Of a DNA stretch of 47,866 nt, positions 26,954-34,879 are shown in pieces. The position numbers were made by a program, and so were the translations under genes. This DNA comes from Acidiphilium sp. 37-60-79 (GTDB taxonomy: Bacteria > Pseudomonadota > Alphaproteobacteria > Acetobacterales > Acetobacteraceae). The notes under the pieces were generated by a model, which saw only the letters and a program-made list of their open reading frames with translations, searched no databases and had not been told where the DNA came from. Numbering within the stretch: position 1 is the first letter of the stretch; every line of letters begins with the position of its first letter. The stretch covers positions 53,235-101,100 of the forward strand of contig NCBV01000008.1 of NCBI GenBank assembly GCA_002279355.1, read 5' to 3'.

Positions 26954-27343
26954 TCAGGACATCAAAAAATCATGCAAAACCCGATGCGCGCCCTCGGCAT
27001 CGCTCGATAATTTGGCCAAGGCCGCGCTCAACTCATCCAGCCATTGCGGCACGGTGAGGGAATCGCGCTTCAACACCACCCCATGGGTGCCGCGCGCCCG
27101 GCTCGCCTGCAGCAATCCCGCCTCAGTCTCCAACCCGTAGCGCGCGTCGCCGGTATCCACCGTAATCGCGCGCACACGGGCGGTTTTCGAAAAGAGCCCG
27201 TCCTTTTTGCGCACCACCTGCACCCGGCCCGGCAAAGCCTGTTCCAGCCGGATCGCCAATGCTTCGAGAAAGGCAGGCTGGTCCGCGGCCGCACGGCGCA
27301 TGAACGCCGCGTGCAGATCCAACCCGCCCGTCCCATCACTCAT
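26954..27343 (-). CDS. Unrecognised 129-residue protein in the PspA operon
   Basis: I do not recognise a family. The protein is soluble, mixed alpha/beta, with an N-terminal helical part (LHAAFMRRAAADQPAFLEALAIRLEQ cut into helices). A basic strand region follows (GRVQVVRKKDG), then VRAITVDTGDARYGLE and a C-terminal helix with a WLDELSAALAKL amphipathic pattern. Its start overlaps the PspA-like gene stop (ATGA), so tight co-expression is expected. It could be a PspA partner of the PspAA/PspAB kind in role; that is inference from position only. Confidence 0.8.
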   Translation of the reverse strand: MSDGTGGLDLHAAFMRRAAADQPAFLEALAIRLEQALPGRVQVVRKKDGLFSKTARVRAITVDTGDARYGLETEAGLLQASRARGTHGVVLKRDSLTVPQWLDELSAALAKLSSDAEGAHRVLHDFLMS

Positions 27344-28083
27344 GACTTGTTCGCCTCGGGCTTGTTCGCCTCAGGTTTTGGTGCTGAGGCATCCATCTCG
27401 GCGCGCAATTTGGCCAACTGATCATCGATCCCCGATTGATCGCGCAATTTCGCAATCTCATGGTCGCTGCTGGTGCTGTGATCGGAGGGATCATGGATCA
27501 CCCCCTCATCCATCAACCGCTCCATCGCTTCGGCCTTGGCGGACATCGCATGGGTCTTGTCACGCGCATGCTGGATCAAATCGCCAGCCCCACCCAAGCC
27601 TTTGCCAATCCCGGCCAATTGCTGATCCACCTTCAGCTCCGCCTCCGCCGCATGATGCTCGGCCTTCAACGACTCTTTCTCAGTGCGAAATTGCTCGATT
27701 TTATCTTCGAGCTTTTGCTCATACAGCTTCAACTTATCGGCCTGCTGCTTGACATGCTCAAGCGAGGCCTGGATTGGCTCCAGCCGATGCTCCTCCGCCG
27801 CCTTCGCCCCCAAAGCCGCCCGCGCCAAATCCTCGCGCCCGGCTTTCAGGGCAATGCGCGCATCATTATCATGCCGATCGATCGAGGTTTTATGATCGGC
27901 AATCTGATGCTCCAGCGTGATCTGCTCAGCAACCACATCGGCCAAATGCCCCTTGGTCTCTTGTAGGCTGGTGAGCATTTTCTCATAGGATAAATCCAGC
28001 TCGGCATCGGTGTCCTCCGCCGCGTCCAGGAACTTATTGGCCTTGGCCGCCACCAGATTGTTAAACCGCGATAACAGGCTCAT
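27340..28083 (-). CDS. PspA/IM30-family membrane-repair protein
   Basis: This 247-residue protein is nearly all helical and coiled-coil. It begins with MSLLSRFNNLVAAKANKFLDA, the amphipathic membrane-binding helix of PspA/Vipp1, followed by the long hairpin (DLSYEKMLTSLQETKGHLADV, AALGAKAAEEHRLEPIQASLE). PspA proteins belong to the ESCRT-III superfamily and coat damaged inner membranes. The C-terminal tail is a low-complexity KPEANKPEANKS repeat. A strong GGGGAG ribosome site precedes the ATG. Its partners here are YbjQ-type proteins, not the classical pspBC/F genes. Confidence 0.85.
   Translation of the reverse strand: MSLLSRFNNLVAAKANKFLDAAEDTDAELDLSYEKMLTSLQETKGHLADVVAEQITLEHQIADHKTSIDRHDNDARIALKAGREDLARAALGAKAAEEHRLEPIQASLEHVKQQADKLKLYEQKLEDKIEQFRTEKESLKAEHHAAEAELKVDQQLAGIGKGLGGAGDLIQHARDKTHAMSAKAEAMERLMDEGVIHDPSDHSTSSDHEIAKLRDQSGIDDQLAKLRAEMDASAPKPEANKPEANKS
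27346..27375 (-). repeat. 15-bp tandem duplication at the PspA-like C-terminus
   Basis: The unit CTTGTTCGCCTCGGG (27346-27360) is repeated with one change (27361-27375). It encodes the doubled PEANK at the end of the protein. Confidence 0.85.
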
Positions 28084-28104
28084 TTCTCCGCTCCCCTTTT
28101 GAGG

Positions 28105-28935
28105 TTAATCATTCACCGGCAACACAATTTGCGGGATCAATTTCTCCGGCAGCACCGATTTATCCTCAACCGGCGTGACCGCTGTGCCCACCGCAAAAAA
28201 CTCGATCACATGGGGCTGCCAATTATGCGACCCTTCTTTGAGTTGCACCCCGACCACACCCTCGGCCTTGGCCTCGCCCGCCTCGCGCTGCATCCGCTCC
28301 ATCGCGAGCTCACGCGCGTCGTAAAGCGCTTGGGTAAATACCTCGATTTCGGCATTGCGCCCGACATTGCCGAGCGAGCGCATCACCCCCTGATGGGCCA
28401 TGTGATACACGCACGACCCCATCACCATTTCCAGCGGCCGATAACCCGATTGCAGCAATAGCCACAAATCCTGACCGGACAAATCCGAGGTAAATGGCTT
28501 GCCGCCGACGCCTTTGAACATCGGATGCCCGGCGGAATGCGCAATCGCGGTGCCAATCGCCATGAATTCCAGAATATCCTGGTCCCATTCCATCCGTTTG
28601 ACTTCAAGCCGCACACCAACAATCCCGTCCGCATGCAGCGCCGCCGCCTCCTGCTCCATCCGCGACATCGCCAATTCGCGCGCATGATACATTGCCTGCG
28701 AGAGCACCGTCATTTCCTGGTTCTTGCTCCAGGAACTATACTGCACTCCCACATGATAAATGCACGAGCCGACCACCAGGCCGAGCGGCTCGAACCCGGC
28801 CTCACGCACCATCAGAAATTCATTAACCGAAAAATCCGAAGTGAAAATTCCCTCATGACTGCCCTCGCTGCGCAAGCCGCGCAGCCGCTCCAGCGCTTGA
28901 TGAGAGAGTTGGCCCGTTTGTGGCGCCGTATCCAT
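28105..28935 (-). CDS. Double YbjQ-family (heavy-metal-binding-like) protein A
   Basis: The 276-residue protein has two related halves. Half one: FLMVREAGFEPLGLVVGSCIYHVG, then ELAMSRMEQEAAALHADGIVGVRLE and IEFMAIGTAI. Half two: LLLQSGYRPLEMVMGSCVYHMA, then ELAMERMQREAGEAKAEGVVGVQLK and IEFFAVGTAV. Both match the YbjQ-like pattern, and the GSC-x-YH motif is repeated with Cys and His in each half. No signal peptide is seen. It is the first gene of the operon, preceded by GGAGGAG; the product may bind metal or act as an oligomeric scaffold. Confidence 0.8.
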   Translation of the reverse strand: MDTAPQTGQLSHQALERLRGLRSEGSHEGIFTSDFSVNEFLMVREAGFEPLGLVVGSCIYHVGVQYSSWSKNQEMTVLSQAMYHARELAMSRMEQEAAALHADGIVGVRLEVKRMEWDQDILEFMAIGTAIAHSAGHPMFKGVGGKPFTSDLSGQDLWLLLQSGYRPLEMVMGSCVYHMAHQGVMRSLGNVGRNAEIEVFTQALYDARELAMERMQREAGEAKAEGVVGVQLKEGSHNWQPHVIEFFAVGTAVTPVEDKSVLPEKLIPQIVLPVND

Positions 28936-29124
28936 GGTTCGCTCCTCCGGTGATTGTCAGATCATGATTGTGCGATCAGCGCTGTCGACATTATTCAAAT
29001 CACTTAAAGCATTCATCGCAGCCTATCGCGTTTCACCGTGCGGTCAAGCCACCAAACCGGCCGTCACCGGCGAACACCCTCGCCACGAGGTTCAATCCCA
29101 AAACCGTGATGACCGATGGGCCGC

Positions 29125-29526
29125 TCAGGGCCAGCCGCGATTGCGATTAGCCCGTTGCGCGCGGCTCAACCGGTCCGGCCCTTCAGCCACCGGCGGCGCA
29201 TGATCCGGCAAATTTTGCGGGTCCGACCAGCAGGTCACCCGACCCAATGTTTGGGTGCAATACGGTGTCGGCGGGGTCAACGGCGCCGGAGTGCGGCAAT
29301 AGCTCTTGCCCGCATCAAGCCGCGCCAGCGAACAATCGCGGTGCAAAGCGAGCGACACAATCGCGTCAGGAATGGTGCGATGGATGGTGGCCAGTGCCAC
29401 CAAATTCGCCCCAGCGCCAATGCCCGCATCCGCCCCCGCGCTCAGGCCGCAGCCGCTCAGCCCCAGCAAGCCCGTGACCAGCCCGGCCAGCAGCATGATC
29501 TTTTTGATCCATCGTCGATGCGTCAT
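29125..29526 (-). CDS. Small putative lipoprotein
   Basis: The 133-residue product starts MTHRRWIKKIMLLAGLVTGL, with the lipobox LSGC and Cys at about residue 26. The frame extends far upstream, but only this start gives a proper lipoprotein signal. The mature part includes NLVALATIHRTIPDAIVSLALHRDCS, LDAGKSYCRTP and YCTQTLGRVTCWSDPQNLP, with five cysteines after the lipobox. I know this short pattern only as an uncharacterised lipoprotein of Acetobacteraceae. Lying on the minus strand, it is divergent from the TPR gene at 29698. Confidence 0.7.
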   Translation of the reverse strand: MTHRRWIKKIMLLAGLVTGLLGLSGCGLSAGADAGIGAGANLVALATIHRTIPDAIVSLALHRDCSLARLDAGKSYCRTPAPLTPPTPYCTQTLGRVTCWSDPQNLPDHAPPVAEGPDRLSRAQRANRNRGWP

Positions 29527-29697
29527 GCGCGCATTATCACGCGAAAAGGTGAAAATTCGGTTACGTTGCTCAAAGCAGTCAGCACGGCTATGTAGAGCGC
29601 GATCAGGCGGTCGCGGCCTCGCGTCGCATCGCTGACCCCACCGCATGTCGCCAGCGACCCAGACAGCCAGCGACACAGACAGAGAGCGAGACCAGGC

Positions 29698-30363
29698 GTG
29701 CCCGATATTTTTGACGAAGTTGCCGATGATCTGCGCGCCGATCGCACGCGCCAATTTTTGCTCCGCTATGCGGGCGCCTTTCTCGGCGCAGCACTGCTCG
29801 TGCTCGCCGGGGTCGGCGGCTATAAAGCGTGGCAATGGCATCGCCACCAGCAAGCCATGCAGGCAGCCACTCATTATTTGGCGATCACCGACCGTATCGC
29901 CGCCGCCGGGCCGGGCATGACCAATCAAGGCCGCCTGACCGACGCCACGGATTTACTCGCCTTCGCCAAAACCGCCCCGTCCGGCTATGCGCTGCTCGCC
30001 GAATTGCGCGCCGCCGGCCTATATCGTGATGCCGGGCAATTGCCCAAAGCCCAAGCACTCTGGCTGCGCATCGGCGCAACCGCCCAAGGCCACCCGGCCT
30101 TGCGTGATCTCGGTAATTTGCTTTGGGCGCAAAGCGCGCTTGGCACCGCCCCCGCCGCCCAAGTCAGCGCGAAACTCAAACCGCTGATGGACCCCAACAA
30201 CCCATGGCACAACATCGCCCAGTTCGATCAGGCCGTGCTCGATTTGCATCAGCACGACCAAGCGGGGGCCAAATCCCTGCTACAGCGCGTGACCGATGAT
30301 CCCGCAACACCGGCGGGCCTGCGCAATCTGGCGCAGGGCGTGCTCTCAACCGTGCAATCCTAG
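29698..30363 (+). CDS. TPR-like inner-membrane protein (YfgM-type)
   Basis: The 221-residue protein has one N-terminal membrane helix (YAGAFLGAALLVLAGVGGY, about residues 24-42) and a TPR-like helical periplasmic domain. The order TPR protein-BamB-Der matches the conserved yfgM-bamB-der block, where YfgM assists SecYEG-linked periplasmic chaperones. The start is GTG at 29698; BamB follows ten bases after the stop. Confidence 0.85.
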   Translation: MPDIFDEVADDLRADRTRQFLLRYAGAFLGAALLVLAGVGGYKAWQWHRHQQAMQAATHYLAITDRIAAAGPGMTNQGRLTDATDLLAFAKTAPSGYALLAELRAAGLYRDAGQLPKAQALWLRIGATAQGHPALRDLGNLLWAQSALGTAPAAQVSAKLKPLMDPNNPWHNIAQFDQAVLDLHQHDQAGAKSLLQRVTDDPATPAGLRNLAQGVLSTVQS

Positions 30364-30372
30364 GCGAGTCCG

Positions 30373-31707
30373 ATGGCGCATAAAACCAAAATCGCCCGCC
30401 GCACCGCGCTGATGCTGCCGGTCGGCCTGCTCGCCAGTTGCGGCCTGTTGGATAGCAAAAAGAAGGTCGTCGTCCCCGGGGTCAAAACTCCGGTCATCGC
30501 CACCCGCAATCCGCTGCGGGTTGACCCACAAGCGCCGCCGATCAGCCTGCCCGCCGCCACGCCCAACCCATCCTGGCCGCAATCGGCCGGAAACGCGCTG
30601 CATGCCAGCGGCAATATCGCCCTCCCCGATCAACTCAGCGAAGCCTGGCACAGCTCAATCGGTGCCGGTGCCACCTATCGGCGCGTGCTGCACGCCGCCC
30701 CGATCGCGGCGGGCGGCCAAATTTTCACCATGGACGCCAATGGCTTTATCGATGCGTTCGATGCCAGCAATGGTCGCCGCCTTTGGCGCAAATCGATGCG
30801 CCCCAAACATGTCACCAGCTTCGCTCTGGGCGGCGGGCTCGGCTTTGCCGACGGCACCTTGTTCGTCGCTACCGCCTTTTCCGAACTCCACGCGCTCGAT
30901 CCGGCAAGCGGCGCGCTGCGTTGGCAAAAATCACTCGGCCAACCGGCCCGTTCCGCCCCCACCATCGGCGGCGGCTCGGTCTATCTGGTCCAGCTCGACA
31001 ATACTTTGGTCGCCTATGACGCTAAAAGCGGCGCGTTTGGCTGGCGTTTCCCTGCAGGCGAATCGGTGAATTCGGTGCTCGGCGCCGGTGCGCCCGCCTA
31101 TCAGCACGGCATCGTCGTCGCCGGGTTCGGCACCGGCCTGATCGCGGGCATCCATGCCGAAACCGGCACCGCCATCTGGGAACAAAGCCTCGCCGCCGGC
31201 TATAATGCCAGCAACCCGCTCAACATCGCGACTATCCTCGCCGATCCCGTCATCAGCGGCAATCTGGTCATCGTCAATTCGGTCTCCGGCTCGACCGTCG
31301 CGTTCGATCTGCGCACCGGCCGCCGCATCTGGAGCCATAGCGCGGGCGCCTCCGCCACCCCCGCCGCCGCCGGCAATTGGCTGTTCCTGCTCACCGATGA
31401 TCAAACGCTCGCCGCGATCGATGCCATCGAAGGAAGAGTGGCCTGGGTGACCCAACTCCCCGCCTTCCGCAACGAAAAATCCGATTCCGGCCCAATCACC
31501 TGGCACGGCCCGCTGCTCGCAGGCACCCGCCTGATCCTCGCAGGCGATGATCAGCGTCTGCTCATGGTCGATGCGATGACCGGCGCCCTGCTCGATCAAC
31601 CGGCCCACGCCCTACATTTGCGCGGCAAGGCCGATCACGCGCCGATCGCCGTCAACGGCCAATTACTGACCCTGACGCGCAACGCCGTCCTGACCAGCTA
31701 CCGATAA
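30373..31707 (+). CDS. bamB: Outer-membrane assembly lipoprotein BamB
   Basis: BamB is the beta-propeller lipoprotein of the Bam complex that inserts barrels into the outer membrane. The 444-residue protein has a lipobox (LLASC, Cys about residue 18) and repeated PQQ-like propeller blades, for instance FTMDANGFIDAFDASNGRRLW and ALDPASGALRWQKSL. Position between the TPR protein and der is the conserved arrangement. Alternative: another PQQ-like propeller lipoprotein, unlikely given context. Confidence 0.92.
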   Translation: MAHKTKIARRTALMLPVGLLASCGLLDSKKKVVVPGVKTPVIATRNPLRVDPQAPPISLPAATPNPSWPQSAGNALHASGNIALPDQLSEAWHSSIGAGATYRRVLHAAPIAAGGQIFTMDANGFIDAFDASNGRRLWRKSMRPKHVTSFALGGGLGFADGTLFVATAFSELHALDPASGALRWQKSLGQPARSAPTIGGGSVYLVQLDNTLVAYDAKSGAFGWRFPAGESVNSVLGAGAPAYQHGIVVAGFGTGLIAGIHAETGTAIWEQSLAAGYNASNPLNIATILADPVISGNLVIVNSVSGSTVAFDLRTGRRIWSHSAGASATPAAAGNWLFLLTDDQTLAAIDAIEGRVAWVTQLPAFRNEKSDSGPITWHGPLLAGTRLILAGDDQRLLMVDAMTGALLDQPAHALHLRGKADHAPIAVNGQLLTLTRNAVLTSYR

Positions 31708-31720
31708 GCATCAACCGGCC

Positions 31721-33055
31721 GTGGAACCCAAAATCGCCATATGCGGGCGGCCCAATGTGGGTAAATCAACCCTGTTCAACCGCCTCGTCGGTCGGCGGAT
31801 GGCGCTGGTTGATGACACGCCCGGCGTCACCCGCGATCATAAAGAAGGCTGGGCCGAATTATTTGGCCGCCGCGTGGTGCTGATCGACACCGCGGGCCTC
31901 GAAGAAGCCCCGCCGGAAACCCTGGCCGGGCGCATGCGCGCCTCCACCAGCACTGCAATCGATACCGCCGATCTCGTGCTGTTCATGTTCGATTGCCGCG
32001 CCGGCTTGCTGCCCGAAGATCGACATGTCGCTTCCTGGCTGCGCCGCTCAGGCCGACCGGTGCTGGTGGTCGCCAACAAAGCCGAAGGCCGTGCCGGCGC
32101 CAATGCCGCACTCGAAGCCTTCGAACTCGGCTTTGGCGAACCGATCGCGATTTCCGCCGAACATAATGAGGGCGTTTCCTCGCTGATCGCCGCCATGCTG
32201 GAAATGCTGCCGGAAACCAGCCCCCAGCAACCCGAAGCCGACCGACCCTTGCATCTCGCGATTCTCGGCCGCCCCAATGCCGGCAAATCCACCCTGCTCA
32301 ATCGCCTGCTCGGCACCGAACGCTCAATCACCGGCCCGGAACCCGGCCTAACCCGCGACGCCATCGCTGCCGATTTCACCGACCGCGACGGCCATCGCTA
32401 CCGGCTGATCGACACGGCGGGCCTGCGCAAACGCGCCCGCGTCGATGAGGGGCTGGAAAAAATGTCCACCTCCGCCACCATCGAGGCGATGAAACGGGCG
32501 GATTCAGTCATCCTCGCGGTCGATGCCGCGCGCGGCATGGATGATCAGGATTTCCAAATCGCCCGGCTGATCGAGCGCGAAGGCCGCAGCCTAATCATCG
32601 CCTTAACCAAATGGGATCTCGTCGAAGACCGCGACGCCACCCGCCGCGCCATCCGCGACCGGCTAAACGATTCGCTCTCGCAACTCAAAGACATCCCTGC
32701 CATCCCGATTTCCGCTGAAACCGGCGAAGGTATCGGCAAAATGCTGGCCGCCGTGCAAGACGCCGCGACAATCTGGAACACCCGCATCGCCACCGGCGCG
32801 CTCAATCGCTGGTTCGAAGGCGCGCTCGAACGCTTCCCGCCGCCGCTGGTCGAAGGGCGGCGCCTCAAGCTGCGCTACATCACCCAAGTCAAAGCCCGCC
32901 CGCCCAGCTTCATTCTATTCGGCACCCGCGTTGAATCCACCCCGGATTCCTATCAGCGCTATCTGGTCAACAGCCTGCGCGATCAGTTCAAACTTCCCGG
33001 CACACCGATCCGCATTTCGCTGCGTGGCAGCAAAAACCCGTACGATCCCGATTAG
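31721..33055 (+). CDS. der: Ribosome-assembly GTPase Der (EngA)
   Basis: Der is the double-domain GTPase needed for 50S maturation. The 444-residue protein has two G domains: GRPNVGKST with DTPGVTRD, then GRPNAGKST with DTAGLRKRARV and TKWD. A KH-like C-terminal domain follows (RYITQVKARPPSFILFGTR, then RYLVNSLRDQFKLPGTPIRI). The start is GTG at 31721, 13 bases after bamB. Confidence 0.97.
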   Translation: MEPKIAICGRPNVGKSTLFNRLVGRRMALVDDTPGVTRDHKEGWAELFGRRVVLIDTAGLEEAPPETLAGRMRASTSTAIDTADLVLFMFDCRAGLLPEDRHVASWLRRSGRPVLVVANKAEGRAGANAALEAFELGFGEPIAISAEHNEGVSSLIAAMLEMLPETSPQQPEADRPLHLAILGRPNAGKSTLLNRLLGTERSITGPEPGLTRDAIAADFTDRDGHRYRLIDTAGLRKRARVDEGLEKMSTSATIEAMKRADSVILAVDAARGMDDQDFQIARLIEREGRSLIIALTKWDLVEDRDATRRAIRDRLNDSLSQLKDIPAIPISAETGEGIGKMLAAVQDAATIWNTRIATGALNRWFEGALERFPPPLVEGRRLKLRYITQVKARPPSFILFGTRVESTPDSYQRYLVNSLRDQFKLPGTPIRISLRGSKNPYDPD

Positions 33056-33121
33056 AGCGTGATGTCAGATCGAGTGACCCAACCTAACGCTATATTGATC
33101 AAACGCACCGCGTCACTGACC

Positions 33122-33385
33122 CTACCGCGTCAATGATCGATTGCCGCGAAACCACCGCATCAACGGCGATTGTTTGAACCGCCAAAAACCGTAAAGCGCC
33201 AGACCGCCCAGCACCATGACGGCCGCACTGACCAGTGCCGCCCACAATAGCGAAATCCCAATCACCAAAATCACCCCGACAATCGCAAGCCGCACGATAA
33301 CCGTGCCAAGCCCCGCTTTCGGCGGCGGCGGCGTGAAGCTGCCATCGGGCTGCATGTCAATAATCGGGCCAGTGTCTCGATCCAT
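33122..33385 (-). CDS. Small membrane protein, unrecognised
   Basis: The 87-residue protein has a Pro-rich start (DGSFTPPPPKAGLG) and two hydrophobic stretches (VIVRLAIVGVILVIGISLLW, then SAAVMVLGGLALYGFWRF), probably two membrane helices, then a basic tail (RWFRGNRSLTR). No family recognised. It lies downstream of the RluA gene on the same strand and converges with der. Confidence 0.6.
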   Translation of the reverse strand: MDRDTGPIIDMQPDGSFTPPPPKAGLGTVIVRLAIVGVILVIGISLLWAALVSAAVMVLGGLALYGFWRFKQSPLMRWFRGNRSLTR

Positions 33386-33450
33386 CCTCTTAGCTTGGCG
33401 CCGCTCCCGCCGCCATGCAAGGGCGGATAAACCCGAACCGAGATGAAATA

Positions 33451-34119
33451 TCAGTCAGGCAGCGTCTCGCTCCAGGCCGCCTCCATCGCCGGTGACCATG
33501 GCGCCTCAGCATGGATCGCCACACCATCCAAAACCAAATCCAACTGCCGGGCGAGCAAGCTCAGCCCGCCAATCCCATCGCCATAAACCGGGTCGCCGAC
33601 AATCGGGTGGCCGATGGCCGCGCAATGCACCCGCAATTGATGGGTCCGCCCAGTCTGCGGTTGCAATTCCAGCAATGCCCGCCCCGCGCCCACCGCCAAC
33701 ACCCGCCACAATGTGCGCGCAGGCTGCCCCGCCGGATCAACCACCATGCGCCAGCCGGTCACATCATTGCGTTTCGCTAACGGCGCCTCAATCACCCCCG
33801 CCACCGTATCCGGCACCCCGCGCACAATCGCCGCATAGGTTTTCCGCACGGACCCGGTGCGAAACCCAAGCTGGATCGCAAGCAACGCGGTCTTGCGCCG
33901 CGCCACCATCAAACATCCCGCCGTATCCGCATCCAGCCGATGTGCAAGCCACGGCCCGTCATGCCCACGCCGCCAAAGCGGAAAAAAATCCTCCACGCTC
34001 GGCCCCGCAACGGGTTTTCCCGCATGGCAAGGCAACCCGGCCGGCTTGTTGATGATCAATAAATGGGTCGATTGAAACAAAATATCCGGCACCGACCCCG
34101 CAGGTTCCAGCCCTGCCAT
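33451..34119 (-). CDS. RluA-family pseudouridine synthase
   Basis: This 222-residue enzyme converts uridine to pseudouridine in rRNA or tRNA. The catalytic motif is AHRLDADTAG with Asp63; also visible are LIINKPAGLPCH near the N-terminus and QTGRTHQLRVHCAAIGHPIVGDPVYG. There is no S4 domain, so it is the short RluA/TruC-like type. The ATG at 34119 is chosen because the upstream part of the frame is not family-like. The target site is not predictable. Confidence 0.9.
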   Translation of the reverse strand: MAGLEPAGSVPDILFQSTHLLIINKPAGLPCHAGKPVAGPSVEDFFPLWRRGHDGPWLAHRLDADTAGCLMVARRKTALLAIQLGFRTGSVRKTYAAIVRGVPDTVAGVIEAPLAKRNDVTGWRMVVDPAGQPARTLWRVLAVGAGRALLELQPQTGRTHQLRVHCAAIGHPIVGDPVYGDGIGGLSLLARQLDLVLDGVAIHAEAPWSPAMEAAWSETLPD

Positions 34120-34219
34120 CACCAAACCCCTAACGCCCGGCCCGATAACGCACCCATAGCATACACCATGCCCATCCAAGCTCGGGTATCATAGCCCCCC
34201 ATGCTCCACGCGAACGCGA

Positions 34220-34873
34220 TCACGCCTCACCGCTGGCATCACCCGAGCGATCCGCGACCAACCCCAGGCCCGGTGCCCCATCCTGGCCGATCGCAAGCAA
34301 ATGCGGCGGCACCGCAAAACCCAGGCGTCGTGGAATATCCCACACTTCGCGCACCTGCCGCATGATCCGAAATCCTGCCCGCTGATAATTCGGCAATGCC
34401 CGTGGATGATCCGCCGTGCAGGTATTCACCGTCATGCCGCGCACCGGCCCAGAAAATACCTGCTCAATCGCCGCGCCCAGCAGCGAAAACCCCAAACCTT
34501 GCCCAATCGCCTCCGGCAGCAGGCCAAAATAGCTCAAATTCACATCCGGCCAGCTCGTCGCATCCAGCTCAAAAAACCCCAACACCGCATCGCCCTGCCA
34601 GAGCCGGTAAATCGCCACCGCCGGGTCTGCGAGCAGCCGCGCCAACATCGGCTCGGGCATCATCCGGCGCAGCCACCACAGCCACGGCCCGCCGACCCGA
34701 TCATATAAATCCCGATACGCGCTCACACTCAAACGCGGCGCCAAGTCAAGCCGCGCGCCCGCAGGCAACGCCGACCATCGCGGCTCGGGCTTCGCATCCA
34801 AGCGCATAAAACTCACCGTCACGATCACCCGATCGACGGCTTCTCCCGGCAAAGCCTGCCAATAGCTCGACAT
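34220..34873 (-). CDS. GNAT-family N-acetyltransferase
   Basis: The 217-residue protein has a GNAT fold: AVIYRLWQGDAVLGFFELDA-like strands, then LSYFGLLPEAIGQGLGFSLLGAAIEQ, the acetyl-CoA-binding motif A, and a C-terminal NYQRAGFRIMRQVREVWDIP. Substrate unknown. It starts six bases after the rpoD stop, so it may be read from the rpoD transcript. Confidence 0.85.
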   Translation of the reverse strand: MSSYWQALPGEAVDRVIVTVSFMRLDAKPEPRWSALPAGARLDLAPRLSVSAYRDLYDRVGGPWLWWLRRMMPEPMLARLLADPAVAIYRLWQGDAVLGFFELDATSWPDVNLSYFGLLPEAIGQGLGFSLLGAAIEQVFSGPVRGMTVNTCTADHPRALPNYQRAGFRIMRQVREVWDIPRRLGFAVPPHLLAIGQDGAPGLGLVADRSGDASGEA

Positions 34874-34879
34874 GGCCGC

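Noticed and set aside
29527-29928. Upstream extension of the small lipoprotein frame
   Set aside because: It would bury the lipoprotein signal internally and overlap the TPR gene on the opposite strand; the ATG at 29526 gives a proper lipobox.
33056-33121. Possible terminator between der and the small membrane gene
   Set aside because: No stable stem with a T run was found on either strand.
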